A stretch of DNA of 64,000 nt from Streptomyces sp. NBC_00236 (GTDB lineage: Bacteria; Actinomycetota; Actinomycetes; Streptomycetales; Streptomycetaceae): positions 7,688,001 through 7,752,000 of the forward strand of contig NZ_CP108100.1 of NCBI RefSeq assembly GCF_036195045.1. The letters run 5' to 3'. Positions 44,114 through 52,148 of this stretch are shown here, piece by piece. The stretch's first letter is position 1; the number at the start of each line of letters is the position of its first letter. The position numbers and the translations under genes are program-made. The notes under the pieces were generated by a model. The model made no database searches. It was not told the origin of the DNA and worked only from the letters and a program-made list of their open reading frames with translations.

Positions 44114-46596
44114 TTGTTGCCTCCCGGCATGTCCCATGCAGGGTCCGGGGCCTGAGACACGTGTGCGGCCCGGCCGCCGACAGTGGCCCTGACGCCCGCG
44201 GGGACGACGGGTGCCGAGGCGGTGGTGGTCGGGGCGGGGGACTGCTCCCCGGTGCCGCGTTCGACGAGGGTGAGGGCGGCAGACGCAGTCTTGAACAGAG
44301 GCTGCTTGGAGGCGGGGTCCCAGTCGGTGACGGTCGTTTCGTTCGCGGCCCTCCCAGGTGTGGTGGGGCCCGGACCCGAGCCGGCCGGTGTGTCCCAGTA
44401 GCCGTAGTGGAACGGCACGAACAGCAGTCCCGGCCGAAGCGCTGTGATGCGCAGCCGCCCACGGAGGGTGCCGCGTCGTGAGCGGACCTCGACCAGGTCG
44501 CCCTCGCCGAAGCCCTGTGCGACAGCATCCGTTTCGCTGATTTCGACCCATACGTCGGGGGCCGCGTTGTTCAATTGCGGTGCGCGGCCGGTCTTGGTCC
44601 GGGTGTGGAAGTGGTAGAGCGTCCGGCCCGTCGTCAACTGGTACGGGTACTGATCGTCCGGATGCTCGTGCATCGGCAGATACCCGGCAACCTTGATCAT
44701 CCCCTTGCCGTCCGGATTGACGGCGCGAAAGTCCGCCTCGCTGTCCGCCGCGCCCGTCACCAGGTCCTTCCCGTAGCTCTCGCACACGTCGGGGCGGGCC
44801 CAGCTGACGCCTTCCGTGTAGAGCCGCTCGGTACCGTCCGGCGACTGCCGGTTGACCGGCCATTGGATGCCGCCTGCTTCGCGCAGCTTCGCGTACGTGA
44901 GTCCGCTGTAGTCGCAGGGGCGGCCGACGCTGCACCGCTTCCACGCCTCGAACGCCGACTCCGGGCTCCGCCAGGTGATCAGGGGCCCGCCGTCCTTGTC
45001 GCGAAAGCCCATCTGCGCGGCGTAGTCCAGGAAGATGTCGAGGTCCGGCCTGGCCTGGCCGGGCGGGTCCACGGCTTTGGCACTCAGATGCACGGTGCGG
45101 TCGGCGTTGGTGAAGGTGCCGGTCTTCTCGCCCCAGGTGGCGGCCGGCAGCACCACATCGGCGAACTGCGCCGTCTCAGTGAGGAACAGGTCCTGCACGA
45201 CGACGAACAGCCGCTCCTGGGCCAGGATCGAGCGTACGCGGGCGAGTTCGGGCAGCGAAACGGCCGGGTTCGTGCCACTGATCCACAGCATCCGGATCGA
45301 GCCCTGCTCCGCGTACCTGAACATCTGCATGGCGTGGGTGGGAGGCGCATAGTGCGGGATCGTGCTCGGCTCCACGTTCCACACCTCCGCCAGATCGGCC
45401 ACGTGTGCATCGTTCTGCCAGTTGCGGAAGCCCGGCAGATCACCGTTGGCACCGCACTCCCGGGTGTTCTGCGCGGTGGGCTGCCCGTTCATCTGCAGCA
45501 CACCGGCGCCGGGCCGGCCCAGCATGCCGCGGATGAGATGCAGATTGTTGACCTGGACCGCTGCGGCCGTCGCCTGGTGGGACTGGTAGAAGCCCTGCAG
45601 CACCGTGGACAGCAGCCGATCGGCAGATCCGAGGAGCTCGGCCGCCTCACCCAGCCGCTTGGCCGGGACGTCGCAGATGCCCGCCGCCCACTCGGGTGTG
45701 CAGTCCTTGACCTGCGCCGTCAGCTTCTCGTAGCCGACCGTGTGTGCCTCGATGTACGCGTGATCGACGCGGTCGGTCCGGATGATCTCGTGCAGCAGCG
45801 CGTTGAGCACCGCGACGTTGGTGCCGACGCGTGGGGCGAGGTGAACGGCGGCCCTTCGTGCCACCTGAGTGGGGCGCGGGTCCACACACAGGAGGCGCGG
45901 GGGCTCGGCGCCTTCCAGACGGTCGAGGATCCTCATCCACTGCACGGGCTGGGTCTCGGCGATGTTGTGGCCGAACAGGGCGATCACATCGGCATGGTCG
46001 ATGTCGTCGTAGCTGCCGGGCTGCCCGTCGCAGCCGAAGGACTCCTTGAGGGCTTCGGCTGCGGTCGAGGTGCACAGCCGGGTGTTGCCGTCGATGTGGT
46101 TGGTGCCGATACCCGCTCTGGCCAGCACCGCGAGGGTGTAGTACTCCTCCAGGAACAACTGGCCCGAGGTGTAGAAGCCGAGGGAGCCGGGTCCACGGTC
46201 AGCCAGCAGTTCGCGTGACCGTGAGACAACGCGGCTCATCGCCGTCTCCCAGTCACTCTCCACCAGCCGGCCGCCTTCGCGCACCAGAGGCCGGGTCAGC
46301 CGGTCCGGGGAGGCGTTGGCCTGCCACCCGAACAGGTCCTTGGGCCCGAGTCTGCCCCGGTTGACCCGGTCGGTGGCCCGCCCGCGCACACCGACCATGC
46401 GGCCGTCGATGACGGCGATGTCCATGGCGTCCCCGTCCGAATGGAGAATGGAGGCTGCCTGTACCCACTTCTGCACCATGGCGGGCTCGACGCCCTCGGC
46501 GAGGAACATGTCCACCCGGGCCGGCCAACACCCATGCCGCCGGTGTGGCACACGGCCGCCCCAAGGGTTGGCGATCCGGTCGTCCACCGACTCCAT
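44110..46596 (-). CDS. Molybdopterin-dependent oxidoreductase (nitrate reductase/formate dehydrogenase-like) lacking Fe-S cysteines
   Basis: An 828-aa DMSO-reductase-superfamily protein. Core motifs are present: NRGRLGPKDLFGWQANASPDRLTRPLVR, the putative Mo ligand Cys175 in NTRLCTSTAAEALK, MLGRPGAGVLQMNGQPTAQNTRECGANGDLPGFRNW, and the C-terminal dinucleotide-binding domain (YQLTTGRTLYHFHTRTKTGR). The expected N-terminal [4Fe-4S] cysteine cluster is missing: the segment reads ASILHSDGDAMDIAV, and the fourth ligand position is Gly (RGRLGPK). There is no Tat signal, so it is cytoplasmic. Start at 46596 has GGGAGG. Its overlapping partner may replace an electron-transfer subunit. Confidence 0.9.
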   Translation of the reverse strand: MESVDDRIANPWGGRVPHRRHGCWPARVDMFLAEGVEPAMVQKWVQAASILHSDGDAMDIAVIDGRMVGVRGRATDRVNRGRLGPKDLFGWQANASPDRLTRPLVREGGRLVESDWETAMSRVVSRSRELLADRGPGSLGFYTSGQLFLEEYYTLAVLARAGIGTNHIDGNTRLCTSTAAEALKESFGCDGQPGSYDDIDHADVIALFGHNIAETQPVQWMRILDRLEGAEPPRLLCVDPRPTQVARRAAVHLAPRVGTNVAVLNALLHEIIRTDRVDHAYIEAHTVGYEKLTAQVKDCTPEWAAGICDVPAKRLGEAAELLGSADRLLSTVLQGFYQSHQATAAAVQVNNLHLIRGMLGRPGAGVLQMNGQPTAQNTRECGANGDLPGFRNWQNDAHVADLAEVWNVEPSTIPHYAPPTHAMQMFRYAEQGSIRMLWISGTNPAVSLPELARVRSILAQERLFVVVQDLFLTETAQFADVVLPAATWGEKTGTFTNADRTVHLSAKAVDPPGQARPDLDIFLDYAAQMGFRDKDGGPLITWRSPESAFEAWKRCSVGRPCDYSGLTYAKLREAGGIQWPVNRQSPDGTERLYTEGVSWARPDVCESYGKDLVTGAADSEADFRAVNPDGKGMIKVAGYLPMHEHPDDQYPYQLTTGRTLYHFHTRTKTGRAPQLNNAAPDVWVEISETDAVAQGFGEGDLVEVRSRRGTLRGRLRITALRPGLLFVPFHYGYWDTPAGSGPGPTTPGRAANETTVTDWDPASKQPLFKTASAALTLVERGTGEQSPAPTTTASAPVVPAGVRATVGGRAAHVSQAPDPAWDMPGGNK

Positions 46597-46870
46597 GTTG
46601 CCTCCCGTTGGTTCACGTGCCCCCCCCGAGTACCCCACCGGCAGAGCCGGATGCGCGCGCCACCGCGCCCGTAGGAGTGTCGGGATTGTCCCTCAGCGGG
46701 GTGTCGATGTCCTGCCGCCGCTCCGGGCGGCCGTCGGGGGCCCGGATTGTGGCACCGCTCTCGGAACCGCCGGTCCGCACGAGCACCGGTGTCCGGCACC
46801 GCTCAGGAAAGCGGCGTCGAGACACGAGGAGGCCTGCGGCCGTCCCGTGCATCAGCACGAACCTCATCCG

Positions 46871-47260
46871 TCAGCCGAGGTAATGCGCGCGACCCTGGTC
46901 GTCGAGCCCCACGGAGCCCTGGGGGATGATGCAGAACTCGTTGCCCTCGGGGTCGGCCATCACCAGGAACCCGCCGTCCGCGTACTCCGGCAGCCGTCGT
47001 CCCCCGAGCGCCTCGACCCGCTGCTGCTCGGAGCCCGGATCGGATGAGGCGATGTCGAAATGCATACGATTCTTGGCCGACTTCCGCTCACCGGCCTGCT
47101 GGAAGCCCAGGCCCAGGCCACTCTCGCTTCGCAACCAGACGTAGGGTCCGCTCCGATCCGAGATCGGCCTGCCGAGCAGCTTCGACCAGAACGCGGCAAG
47201 CCGCTCGGGATCGGCGGCGTCGATGATGAGGGCGTTGATATGCAGCGGGGCGTCCGTCAT
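46871..47260 (-). CDS. VOC (glyoxalase/dioxygenase-like) family protein
   Basis: A 129-aa protein with two beta-alpha-beta-beta-beta repeats of the vicinal-oxygen-chelate fold. It begins LHINALIIDAADPERLAAFWSKLLGRP, continues VWLRSESGLGLGFQQAG and MHFDIASSD, and ends ADPEGNEFCIIPQ. The DPEGNEFC ending is standard for the glyoxalase-like subgroup often annotated in actinobacteria. Catalytic metal ligands cannot be assigned with certainty. Stands alone. Confidence 0.92.
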   Translation of the reverse strand: MTDAPLHINALIIDAADPERLAAFWSKLLGRPISDRSGPYVWLRSESGLGLGFQQAGERKSAKNRMHFDIASSDPGSEQQRVEALGGRRLPEYADGGFLVMADPEGNEFCIIPQGSVGLDDQGRAHYLG

Positions 47261-47401
47261 GCACCGAGTCTCCCTCTCCTCCTACGCTGCGGCTGGCTGG
47301 CGGTGGCCTGTACCGTCGGCGCACCTCAGAAGATGCCGGCCAAGCGGTGCCATGACGGTACGTGTGCGGCCTGCGGCCGCCCCCACCCGCTGTCTCCTGG
47401 T

Positions 47402-47700
47402 TCAGGGCTTGACGAGGACCTTCAGGCTCTTACGGTCGGCCATGTCCTGGTAGCCGACCGGTACGCCGTCGAGGTCCGTGGTGGCGTTGAAGACCTGGCC
47501 CGGCTCGATGGTGCCGTTGAGGATGTCGGGCATCAGTTCCTCGATGTAGGCGCGGACCGGTGGGGCCGCCGACCTGGCGGATGTTGTGGCGGAAGAGGCT
47601 GCCGAAGCCGATCGGTGCCTCTTCGTACTGGGGTACGCCGACGCGGCTGATGACGCCGGCGACGTCCGCGTCGAAATCGTCCCCGACCCTACGAGCAGGC
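47402..47700 (-). pseudogene. 3' remnant of a zinc-type alcohol dehydrogenase
   Basis: Two frames add up to the C-terminal end of a medium-chain dehydrogenase: VISRVGVPQYEEAPIGFGSLF joins RAYIEELMPDILNGTIEPGQVFNATTDLDGVPVGYQDMADRKSLKVLVKP across a one-base shift near 47560. The catalytic domain and the nucleotide-binding N-terminal part of the Rossmann fold are absent. The truncation point abuts the start of a truncated XRE regulator on the opposite strand. Confidence 0.82.
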
Positions 47701-47704
47701 AACC

Positions 47705-48585
47705 GGGATCGTCCGCCCCGGCCCCACCAGCACCCGGCGCCGGGTCCCGGGGCTGCGGCGGGAGGAGGTCGCCGTGCTCGCCGGCGTGAGCACCGAGTGG
47801 TACACGCGCCTGGAGAAGGGGCATATCAGCGGCGTGTCCGAGGACGTTCTCGCCGCGGTCTCCCAGGCCCCGCAACTGGACGAAGACGAACGAACCTATC
47901 TGTTCGACCTGGCCCGCGCCGCCTGGCCCGCGCCGCCTGGCCCGTGCCGCCCGGCCCGCCCGCCTGGCCCGCCCACCGCACGCCGTCCCGCCGCAAGGAC
48001 GTCGAGGTCCCGCCCCGCGTCCAGTGGCTGCTCGACTCCATGACGATGTCCGCCGCCTTCGTACGCAACGGCCGCCTGGACATCGTCGCCACCAACCCGC
48101 TGGCCCGGGTTCTTCACGCGCCGATGTTCGAAAGCGTCACGACCGACAAGCGAGGCCGCGCGAACTTCGCCCGCTACCACTTCCTCGACACCGGCTCGCA
48201 GGACTTCTTCGTCGACTGGGACGCCGGTGCCGCGGCCACCGTCGCGTTGCTGCGTGCCGAGGCCGGGCGTGAACCGCACGACCGGGCACTGCGCGAACTG
48301 ATCGGCGAGCTGTCCACCCTCAGCCCCGACTTCCGCACCCTGTGGGCGGCGCACGATGTCCGTATCCGCCACGACGGCATCAAGCAACTGCAGCATCCGG
48401 AGGTCGGTCTCCTTGAGCTGACTTACCAGTCCCTGGACCTGCCCGTGTCCCACCGGGCCGTGCACGACCTGAGCCTGTACACCTCCGAACCGGGCAGCAC
48501 CTCCGAAGAACGCCTCAAAATACTCGCCAGTCTGGCGGCCACCCCCCTCTCGGTGACCGAGCCCACCGACCGGCTGCGCAGCTGA
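47705..48585 (+). pseudogene. Truncated, frameshifted XRE regulator with MmyB-like ligand domain
   Basis: The helix-turn-helix remains in one frame: RRRVPGLRREEVAVLAGVSTEWYTRLEKGHISGVSEDVLAAVSQAPQLDEDERTYLFDLAR. The MmyB-type ligand-binding domain continues in another frame: VPPRVQWLLDSMTMSAAFVRNGRLDIVATNPLARVLHAPMF through SHRAVHDLSLYTSEPGSTSEERLKILASL. The shift lies within the GCC/TGG repeats at about 47910-47975. The first 30 or so residues normal for the family are missing. The slippery repeat could make the frameshift a sequencing error, but the N-terminal loss is real. Confidence 0.8.
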
Positions 48586-48694
48586 GAGCCTCAGCGGAGA
48601 CGCGTGTCTGAGGGCGAGGCGTGTCCGGCGGCGTTTCGGGCAGGCGGTCACCCAGGATGGAACGGGATACGTACCGGCTGTGAAGGGAGCCAGC

Positions 48695-49114
48695 GTGCAC
48701 GTACAGCGTCGTCGCATCACGCGGACGATGCTTCCCCTGGGCGCGGTCCTGCTGGGTCTCACGGCCTGCGGCGGTCCTGGAGAGCGGGAGGCGGACGCCT
48801 CGGCGGCGGCCACGGCATTCGAGCGGGATCTGGACGGCGGGGACCGGACGGCGATGTGTGCTGCTCTGGCTCCGAAGACGCGCAGTGAAATCGAGGATGC
48901 GGAGAAGAAGGCGTGCGCCGACGCCATCGGTGCGCAAGACCTTCCGGCCGGCGGTGCGGTGCGTGGTGTGGACGTCTACGGGCGTCAGGCGCGCGCGACG
49001 CTGGCCTCGGACACACTCTTTCTTTCGCAGTTCTCGGACGGCTGGAAGATCGTTGCCGCCGGATGCCGGCCCCGGCCAGGCCGGCCCTACCACTGCTCGG
49101 TCAAGGGAGGCTGA
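48695..49114 (+). CDS. Small secreted lipoprotein
   Basis: A 139-aa lipoprotein: Arg-rich N-terminus, hydrophobic segment and lipobox LTAC with Cys25. The mature part holds two cysteines (DRTAMCAAL, EKKACADAIG) and a C-terminal pair (AAGCRPRPGRPYHCSV) that could form disulfides. It is probably an NTF2-like or stress-associated envelope protein, but no family is certain. The GTG at 48695 follows AAGGGAG; a GTG 15 bases upstream is an alternative. First gene of a three-gene operon with a membrane peptide and a DUF6766 protein, separated by only three bases. Confidence 0.82.
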   Translation: MHVQRRRITRTMLPLGAVLLGLTACGGPGEREADASAAATAFERDLDGGDRTAMCAALAPKTRSEIEDAEKKACADAIGAQDLPAGGAVRGVDVYGRQARATLASDTLFLSQFSDGWKIVAAGCRPRPGRPYHCSVKGG

Positions 49115-49117
49115 CGC

Positions 49118-49201
49118 GTGCGCACCATGTTCACTCTCTGCCTGACCATTGTCCTGGGCGGCCTCGCCTATTTCATCGTGGTCGGGGTGATGCGGCGATG
49201 A
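49118..49201 (+). CDS. 27-residue single-pass membrane peptide
   Basis: GTG at 49118, then RTMFTLCLTIVLGGLAYFIV and VGVMRR before a TGA. Almost the whole peptide is one transmembrane helix with a basic C-terminus. AAGGGAGG eight bases before the start is strong, the gap from the lipoprotein stop is three bases, and the stop overlaps the DUF6766 start as ATGA. Size, position and overlap argue for a real gene that standard callers will miss. It could be a small accessory subunit for the neighbouring membrane protein. Confidence 0.75.
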   Translation: MRTMFTLCLTIVLGGLAYFIVVGVMRR

Positions 49202-49941
49202 GCACGGGCGAAGCCCCGCCGGAGGTGCCGGGCCAGGGACGGAGCAGCGACGCGCGGGAGCACAGCATGTGCCGGTTCATCAGGGAAAACGGCATAAGTA
49301 TCGGCTTCGGTATCGCCTTCCTGCTTGCTCTCGCGGGTCAAGCCGTCGCGGGCAATGCCGAGTTCAACAATCAGCTCGCCACGGACGGACTCGCCCAGGT
49401 CAGCTTTTTGGACTATCTGACGTCCTCCGACTTCGCGGTCGACGTGGCCGAGAACTGGCAGTCGGAATACCTGCAGTTCTTCCTGTACGTCTTCGCCACC
49501 GTCTGGCTGCTCCAACGTGGTTCGCCCGAATCGAAGAGCATGCACAAGGCCGGCATCGAATCGGACAAGGACCAACAGGTGGGCCCTCACGCAGGTCCGG
49601 ATGCGCCACGCTGGGCCCGCGCGGGCGGGGTTCGACAGGCGGTGTTCTCCCGGTCGCTCGGTCTGGTGATGGCAGGGCTCTTTCTCCTGTCCTGGCTGGC
49701 CCAGTCCATCGCGGGCTCGGCCGCCTACAACGAGCAACAATTGAGGCAGCTCCAGGCGCCCATCGGCTGGAGCCAGTACATCGCCTCTGCCGACTTCTGG
49801 AGCCGTAGCCTGCAGAACTGGCAGTCCGAGCTTCTCGCCGTCGCTTCCATGGCCATCCTCTCCGTCTACCTGCGCCAGCGCGGTTCCCCGGAGTCCAAGC
49901 CTGTCGGAGCGCCCCACTCCTCCACCGGCGTCGAGGGATGA
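49198..49941 (+). CDS. DUF6766 family membrane protein with internal duplication
   Basis: A 247-aa protein made of two related halves. Half one runs RENGISIGFGIAFLLALAGQAVAGNAEFNNQ to NWQSEYLQFFLYVFATVWLLQRGSPESK. Half two runs FSRSLGLVMAGLFLLSWLAQSIAGSAAYNEQQ to NWQSELLAVASMAILSVYLRQRGSPESK. Each half has two membrane helices around a conserved SADFWS/SSDFAVD-NWQSE loop. Function unknown; the family is widespread in actinobacteria and often stress-associated. Overlaps the 27-aa membrane peptide by four bases. Confidence 0.9.
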   Translation: MSTGEAPPEVPGQGRSSDAREHSMCRFIRENGISIGFGIAFLLALAGQAVAGNAEFNNQLATDGLAQVSFLDYLTSSDFAVDVAENWQSEYLQFFLYVFATVWLLQRGSPESKSMHKAGIESDKDQQVGPHAGPDAPRWARAGGVRQAVFSRSLGLVMAGLFLLSWLAQSIAGSAAYNEQQLRQLQAPIGWSQYIASADFWSRSLQNWQSELLAVASMAILSVYLRQRGSPESKPVGAPHSSTGVEG

Positions 49942-50148
49942 GCAGGACGAACGTCCGGTAGGCGGTCGGGTCTGGCGTGCGCGTCGGTCACGGCCCGGGA
50001 CGCCGGGGGAGTGTGCGGTCAGGCAGGGGGAAACCAGCAGTCCTCGGTGGCCCGGGTCGCAGGGTTGCCGGTCGACAGGGGCAACAGAACAGCGGCCTCA
50101 CACCGACGCCACTATGCGTCGGACGCCCGGGGCCGGATTGGTGTTCCG

Positions 50149-50433
50149 TCAACGAGCCTCGTGGGACAGCAGGGTACCGAGCGGGCCCAGGTCCAGGTTG
50201 AGGTCCTCGCGGCGCAGGCCGTGCAGCTCACAGAGCTGCGTCATCCGCTCGTCGAGGAGCATGAGGGTGGTTCCCACGTTCTCCTCCTGTTCCTCCGTCA
50301 GCTCTCCACTGTCGAAGCGGCGGATCGCCTGGCGTTCCATCAGCTGTCTGAGCAGCTCTACGACCGTGAGCACCAGCGAGGCCAGATCGCGGCCCGCGTT
50401 GTGCGGGTCGATGTCCACTCGGGTGTCGTTCAC
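50149..50433 (-). CDS. gvpK: Gas vesicle protein GvpK
   Basis: A 94-aa cytoplasmic accessory protein of gas vesicle clusters. NDTRVDIDPHNAGRDLASLVLTVVELLRQLMERQAIRRFDSGELTEEQEENVGTTLMLLDERMTQLCELHGLRREDLNLDLGPLGTLL is a near-textbook GvpK. The GTG at 50433 overlaps the gvpS stop as GTGA. It is the last gene of the cluster. In Streptomyces these clusters are usually not known to give buoyant vesicles, so its role remains unclear. Confidence 0.95.
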   Translation of the reverse strand: MNDTRVDIDPHNAGRDLASLVLTVVELLRQLMERQAIRRFDSGELTEEQEENVGTTLMLLDERMTQLCELHGLRREDLNLDLGPLGTLLSHEAR

Positions 50434-50660
50434 AGGGGCCCGCTGTCGGCCCACGGCGCGGGGACGCGCTCGCTGACGGATGCCAGGAGGGCGTGCAGCG
50501 AGAGGCGGACCAGTGGTACGTCGGCGATGGCGATGACGAGGTCCCCGCTGATGACGACGCCGGTGCCCAGCACCCTGTCGAGCAGGTCGACCAGGGGGAC
50601 GCCGATGGGGGCTGTGGCTTCCGGGCCCTGCCACGGAACGGGGCTAGCGGTGCTGTGCAA
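50430..50660 (-). CDS. gvpS: Gas vesicle structural-like protein GvpS (GvpA/J/M family)
   Basis: A 76-aa protein with the GvpA-type core: PIGVPLVDLLDRVLGTGVVISGDLVIAIADVPLVRLSLHALLASV. It reads from a TTG codon at 50660, which is supported by GGAGGAG six bases upstream. It overlaps gvpL by 17 bases and gvpK by four. This is a minor structural or nucleating homologue rather than the main shell protein. Confidence 0.9.
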   Translation of the reverse strand: MHSTASPVPWQGPEATAPIGVPLVDLLDRVLGTGVVISGDLVIAIADVPLVRLSLHALLASVSERVPAPWADSGPL

Positions 50661-51513
50661 GGTCTCCTCCGTCCGTGAACGAGTAGGGGGCCCAGGGCCC
50701 GCACACGTCGATCTCGATGCCCTTGAATTCCGGGGATGCGCGGAGCCGCCTGATCGTGGTGGTCAGCTCCTCGATCCTGTCATCGGCGATCAGACAGGCG
50801 GCGTTCATGACCTGGGTGCGGTCCTTGCCGGTGACCTCTGGGCCGTGCGGACGGCGCTGGACCGTGCCGACCGCCAGCTCCCGCAACGCGCTGCCCACTC
50901 GCTCGCCAGCTGCGAGTGCTGCTTCCCGTTGTGATTCACGCAGTTGCTGCCGGCCGCGCAGTCGGTTCATGTACGCACGGCCCGAGCGTTGTTGAGGTCC
51001 GGGCTGAGTGTTCGGCGGAGGCTTTTCGGGAGGCGCCGGCACAGCGGACCGCGCCAGAGTTTCGGGGTGCGTCATGTAGACCTTGACGGCCCACTCCGCC
51101 CGCCCGGTGATGCGTTCCAGCACCGCGCCGAAGCGATCCTGGTTCTCCCGGAGGGCCGTGCCGGCCCGCTCGTCATCGAGATAGAGCGTGGCCAGCGGCA
51201 GCGGGACCGTGGGCCCGACCGAGGCCGCGGCGGTGACGACCTCATGGTGGGTTCGTGCGCAACGTTCGAGTTCGGCGGCATCGGCGAGCCGGTCGCGCAG
51301 GGCCGCTTCGGAGAATTCCGCCGCAGGCACGTCCTGGACCACGGCGCATACCCCGCCGACCGTCAGCAGACGCAGCGGCCCACCCGCGGCATGTCCGCGG
51401 GAGGCGGAGGCGAAGTTCCCGGGATGGTCAGCCCGGCAGACCGCGAAGACATAGGTGGCGGCAGAGCTGATGCGATCGGTTGAACCCTGTGGGTGGTGTG
51501 GAGTCACGGTCAT
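50644..51513 (-). CDS. gvpL: Gas vesicle protein GvpL (GvpL/GvpF family)
   Basis: A 289-aa protein, one of two GvpL/F proteins here. The N-terminal domain (AATYVFAVCRADHPGNFASASRGHAAGGPLRLLTVGGVCAVVQDVPAAEFSEAAL) and the central WAVKVYMTHPETL are typical. The middle holds a proline/glutamine-rich insertion (VPAPPEKPPPNTQPGPQQ), and the C-terminal domain ends EIDVCGPWAPYSFTDGG. It starts at ATG 51513, overlapping the gvpJ stop as ATGA; an upstream ATG at 51525 has a poorly spaced ribosome site. Confidence 0.93.
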   Translation of the reverse strand: MTVTPHHPQGSTDRISSAATYVFAVCRADHPGNFASASRGHAAGGPLRLLTVGGVCAVVQDVPAAEFSEAALRDRLADAAELERCARTHHEVVTAAASVGPTVPLPLATLYLDDERAGTALRENQDRFGAVLERITGRAEWAVKVYMTHPETLARSAVPAPPEKPPPNTQPGPQQRSGRAYMNRLRGRQQLRESQREAALAAGERVGSALRELAVGTVQRRPHGPEVTGKDRTQVMNAACLIADDRIEELTTTIRRLRASPEFKGIEIDVCGPWAPYSFTDGGDLAQHR

Positions 51514-51902
51514 CGGCGAGGCCATTCCCTTCTGCTGCCGATCTGCCGGCCACTGTCGGCATGACGAGTGCTGCTGACTTCCTGCGGTTCGTCGCTCTCC
51601 AGGGCCTCGATTCGTTCGCGCAGGCGTTCGTTTTCGTCGGCCAGGGCGTTGTGCGCGGCACGCGAGGAGAGAGCGGGGTCGGTCTCCCACCAGTCGATGC
51701 CCGCCTTCTTCGCTGTCTCCACGGACGAAATGAACAGCCGCAGGCGGATGGTCAGCAGTTCGATGTCCAGCAGGTCGATCTTGATGTCCCCGGCGATGAC
51801 GATGCCTTTGTCCAGTACCCGTTCCAGGATCTCGGCAAGGTTCGCGGTCGTCGGCGGACGCGACTGGGGCTCCGAGGAGGTCCAGCTGTCCATTGCTGTC
51901 AC
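51510..51902 (-). CDS. gvpJ: Gas vesicle protein GvpJ (GvpA family)
   Basis: A 130-aa GvpA-family protein with the core ANLAEILERVLDKGIVIAGDIKIDLLDIELLTIRLRLFISSVETAKKAGIDWWETDP, preceded by a Ser/Pro-rich N-terminus. A helical coiled tail (NALADENERLRERIEALESDEPQ) follows. The GTG at 51902 has GGAGG and overlaps the gvpG stop as GTGA. Longer and more acidic than GvpA, consistent with a cap or nucleating subunit. Confidence 0.92.
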   Translation of the reverse strand: MTAMDSWTSSEPQSRPPTTANLAEILERVLDKGIVIAGDIKIDLLDIELLTIRLRLFISSVETAKKAGIDWWETDPALSSRAAHNALADENERLRERIEALESDEPQEVSSTRHADSGRQIGSRREWPRR

Positions 51903-52147
51903 GGTGTGCCTCCGGGTACCGGTGATTTCCTGTCGAGAATGTCCAGCAGCCGTTCCTCCTCGCGCTCGAACCGTGTGACGTCGATCTCACCGTCGTCCAG
52001 GGCGCGGTTGAGCTCCGCGAGCTGCGTACGGATCACTGCCGGGTCGTAGAGTTCCGCCTCCGCCGCGTCGATGAGCCGGTCGGAGACCCAGACCACGCCG
52101 CGTACGGGTGCCAGGGGGAGGAGCAGGACACCGGAGAGCAGACCCAT
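51899..52147 (-). CDS. gvpG: Gas vesicle protein GvpG
   Basis: An 82-aa small helical protein: MGLLSGVLLLPLAPVRGVVWVSDRLIDAAEAELYDPAVIRTQLAELNRALDDGEIDVTRFEREEERLLDILD. This is the standard GvpG with a hydrophobic N-terminus and charged coiled C-terminus. It follows gvpF after one base and overlaps gvpJ by four. Confidence 0.94.
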   Translation of the reverse strand: MGLLSGVLLLPLAPVRGVVWVSDRLIDAAEAELYDPAVIRTQLAELNRALDDGEIDVTRFEREEERLLDILDRKSPVPGGTP

Positions 52148-52148
52148 G

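Noticed and set aside
43619..44944. A 441-codon frame covering the small partner and the end of the Mo enzyme
   Set aside because: Only the part from 44113 has natural composition; the rest is out of frame with the strongly conserved oxidoreductase.
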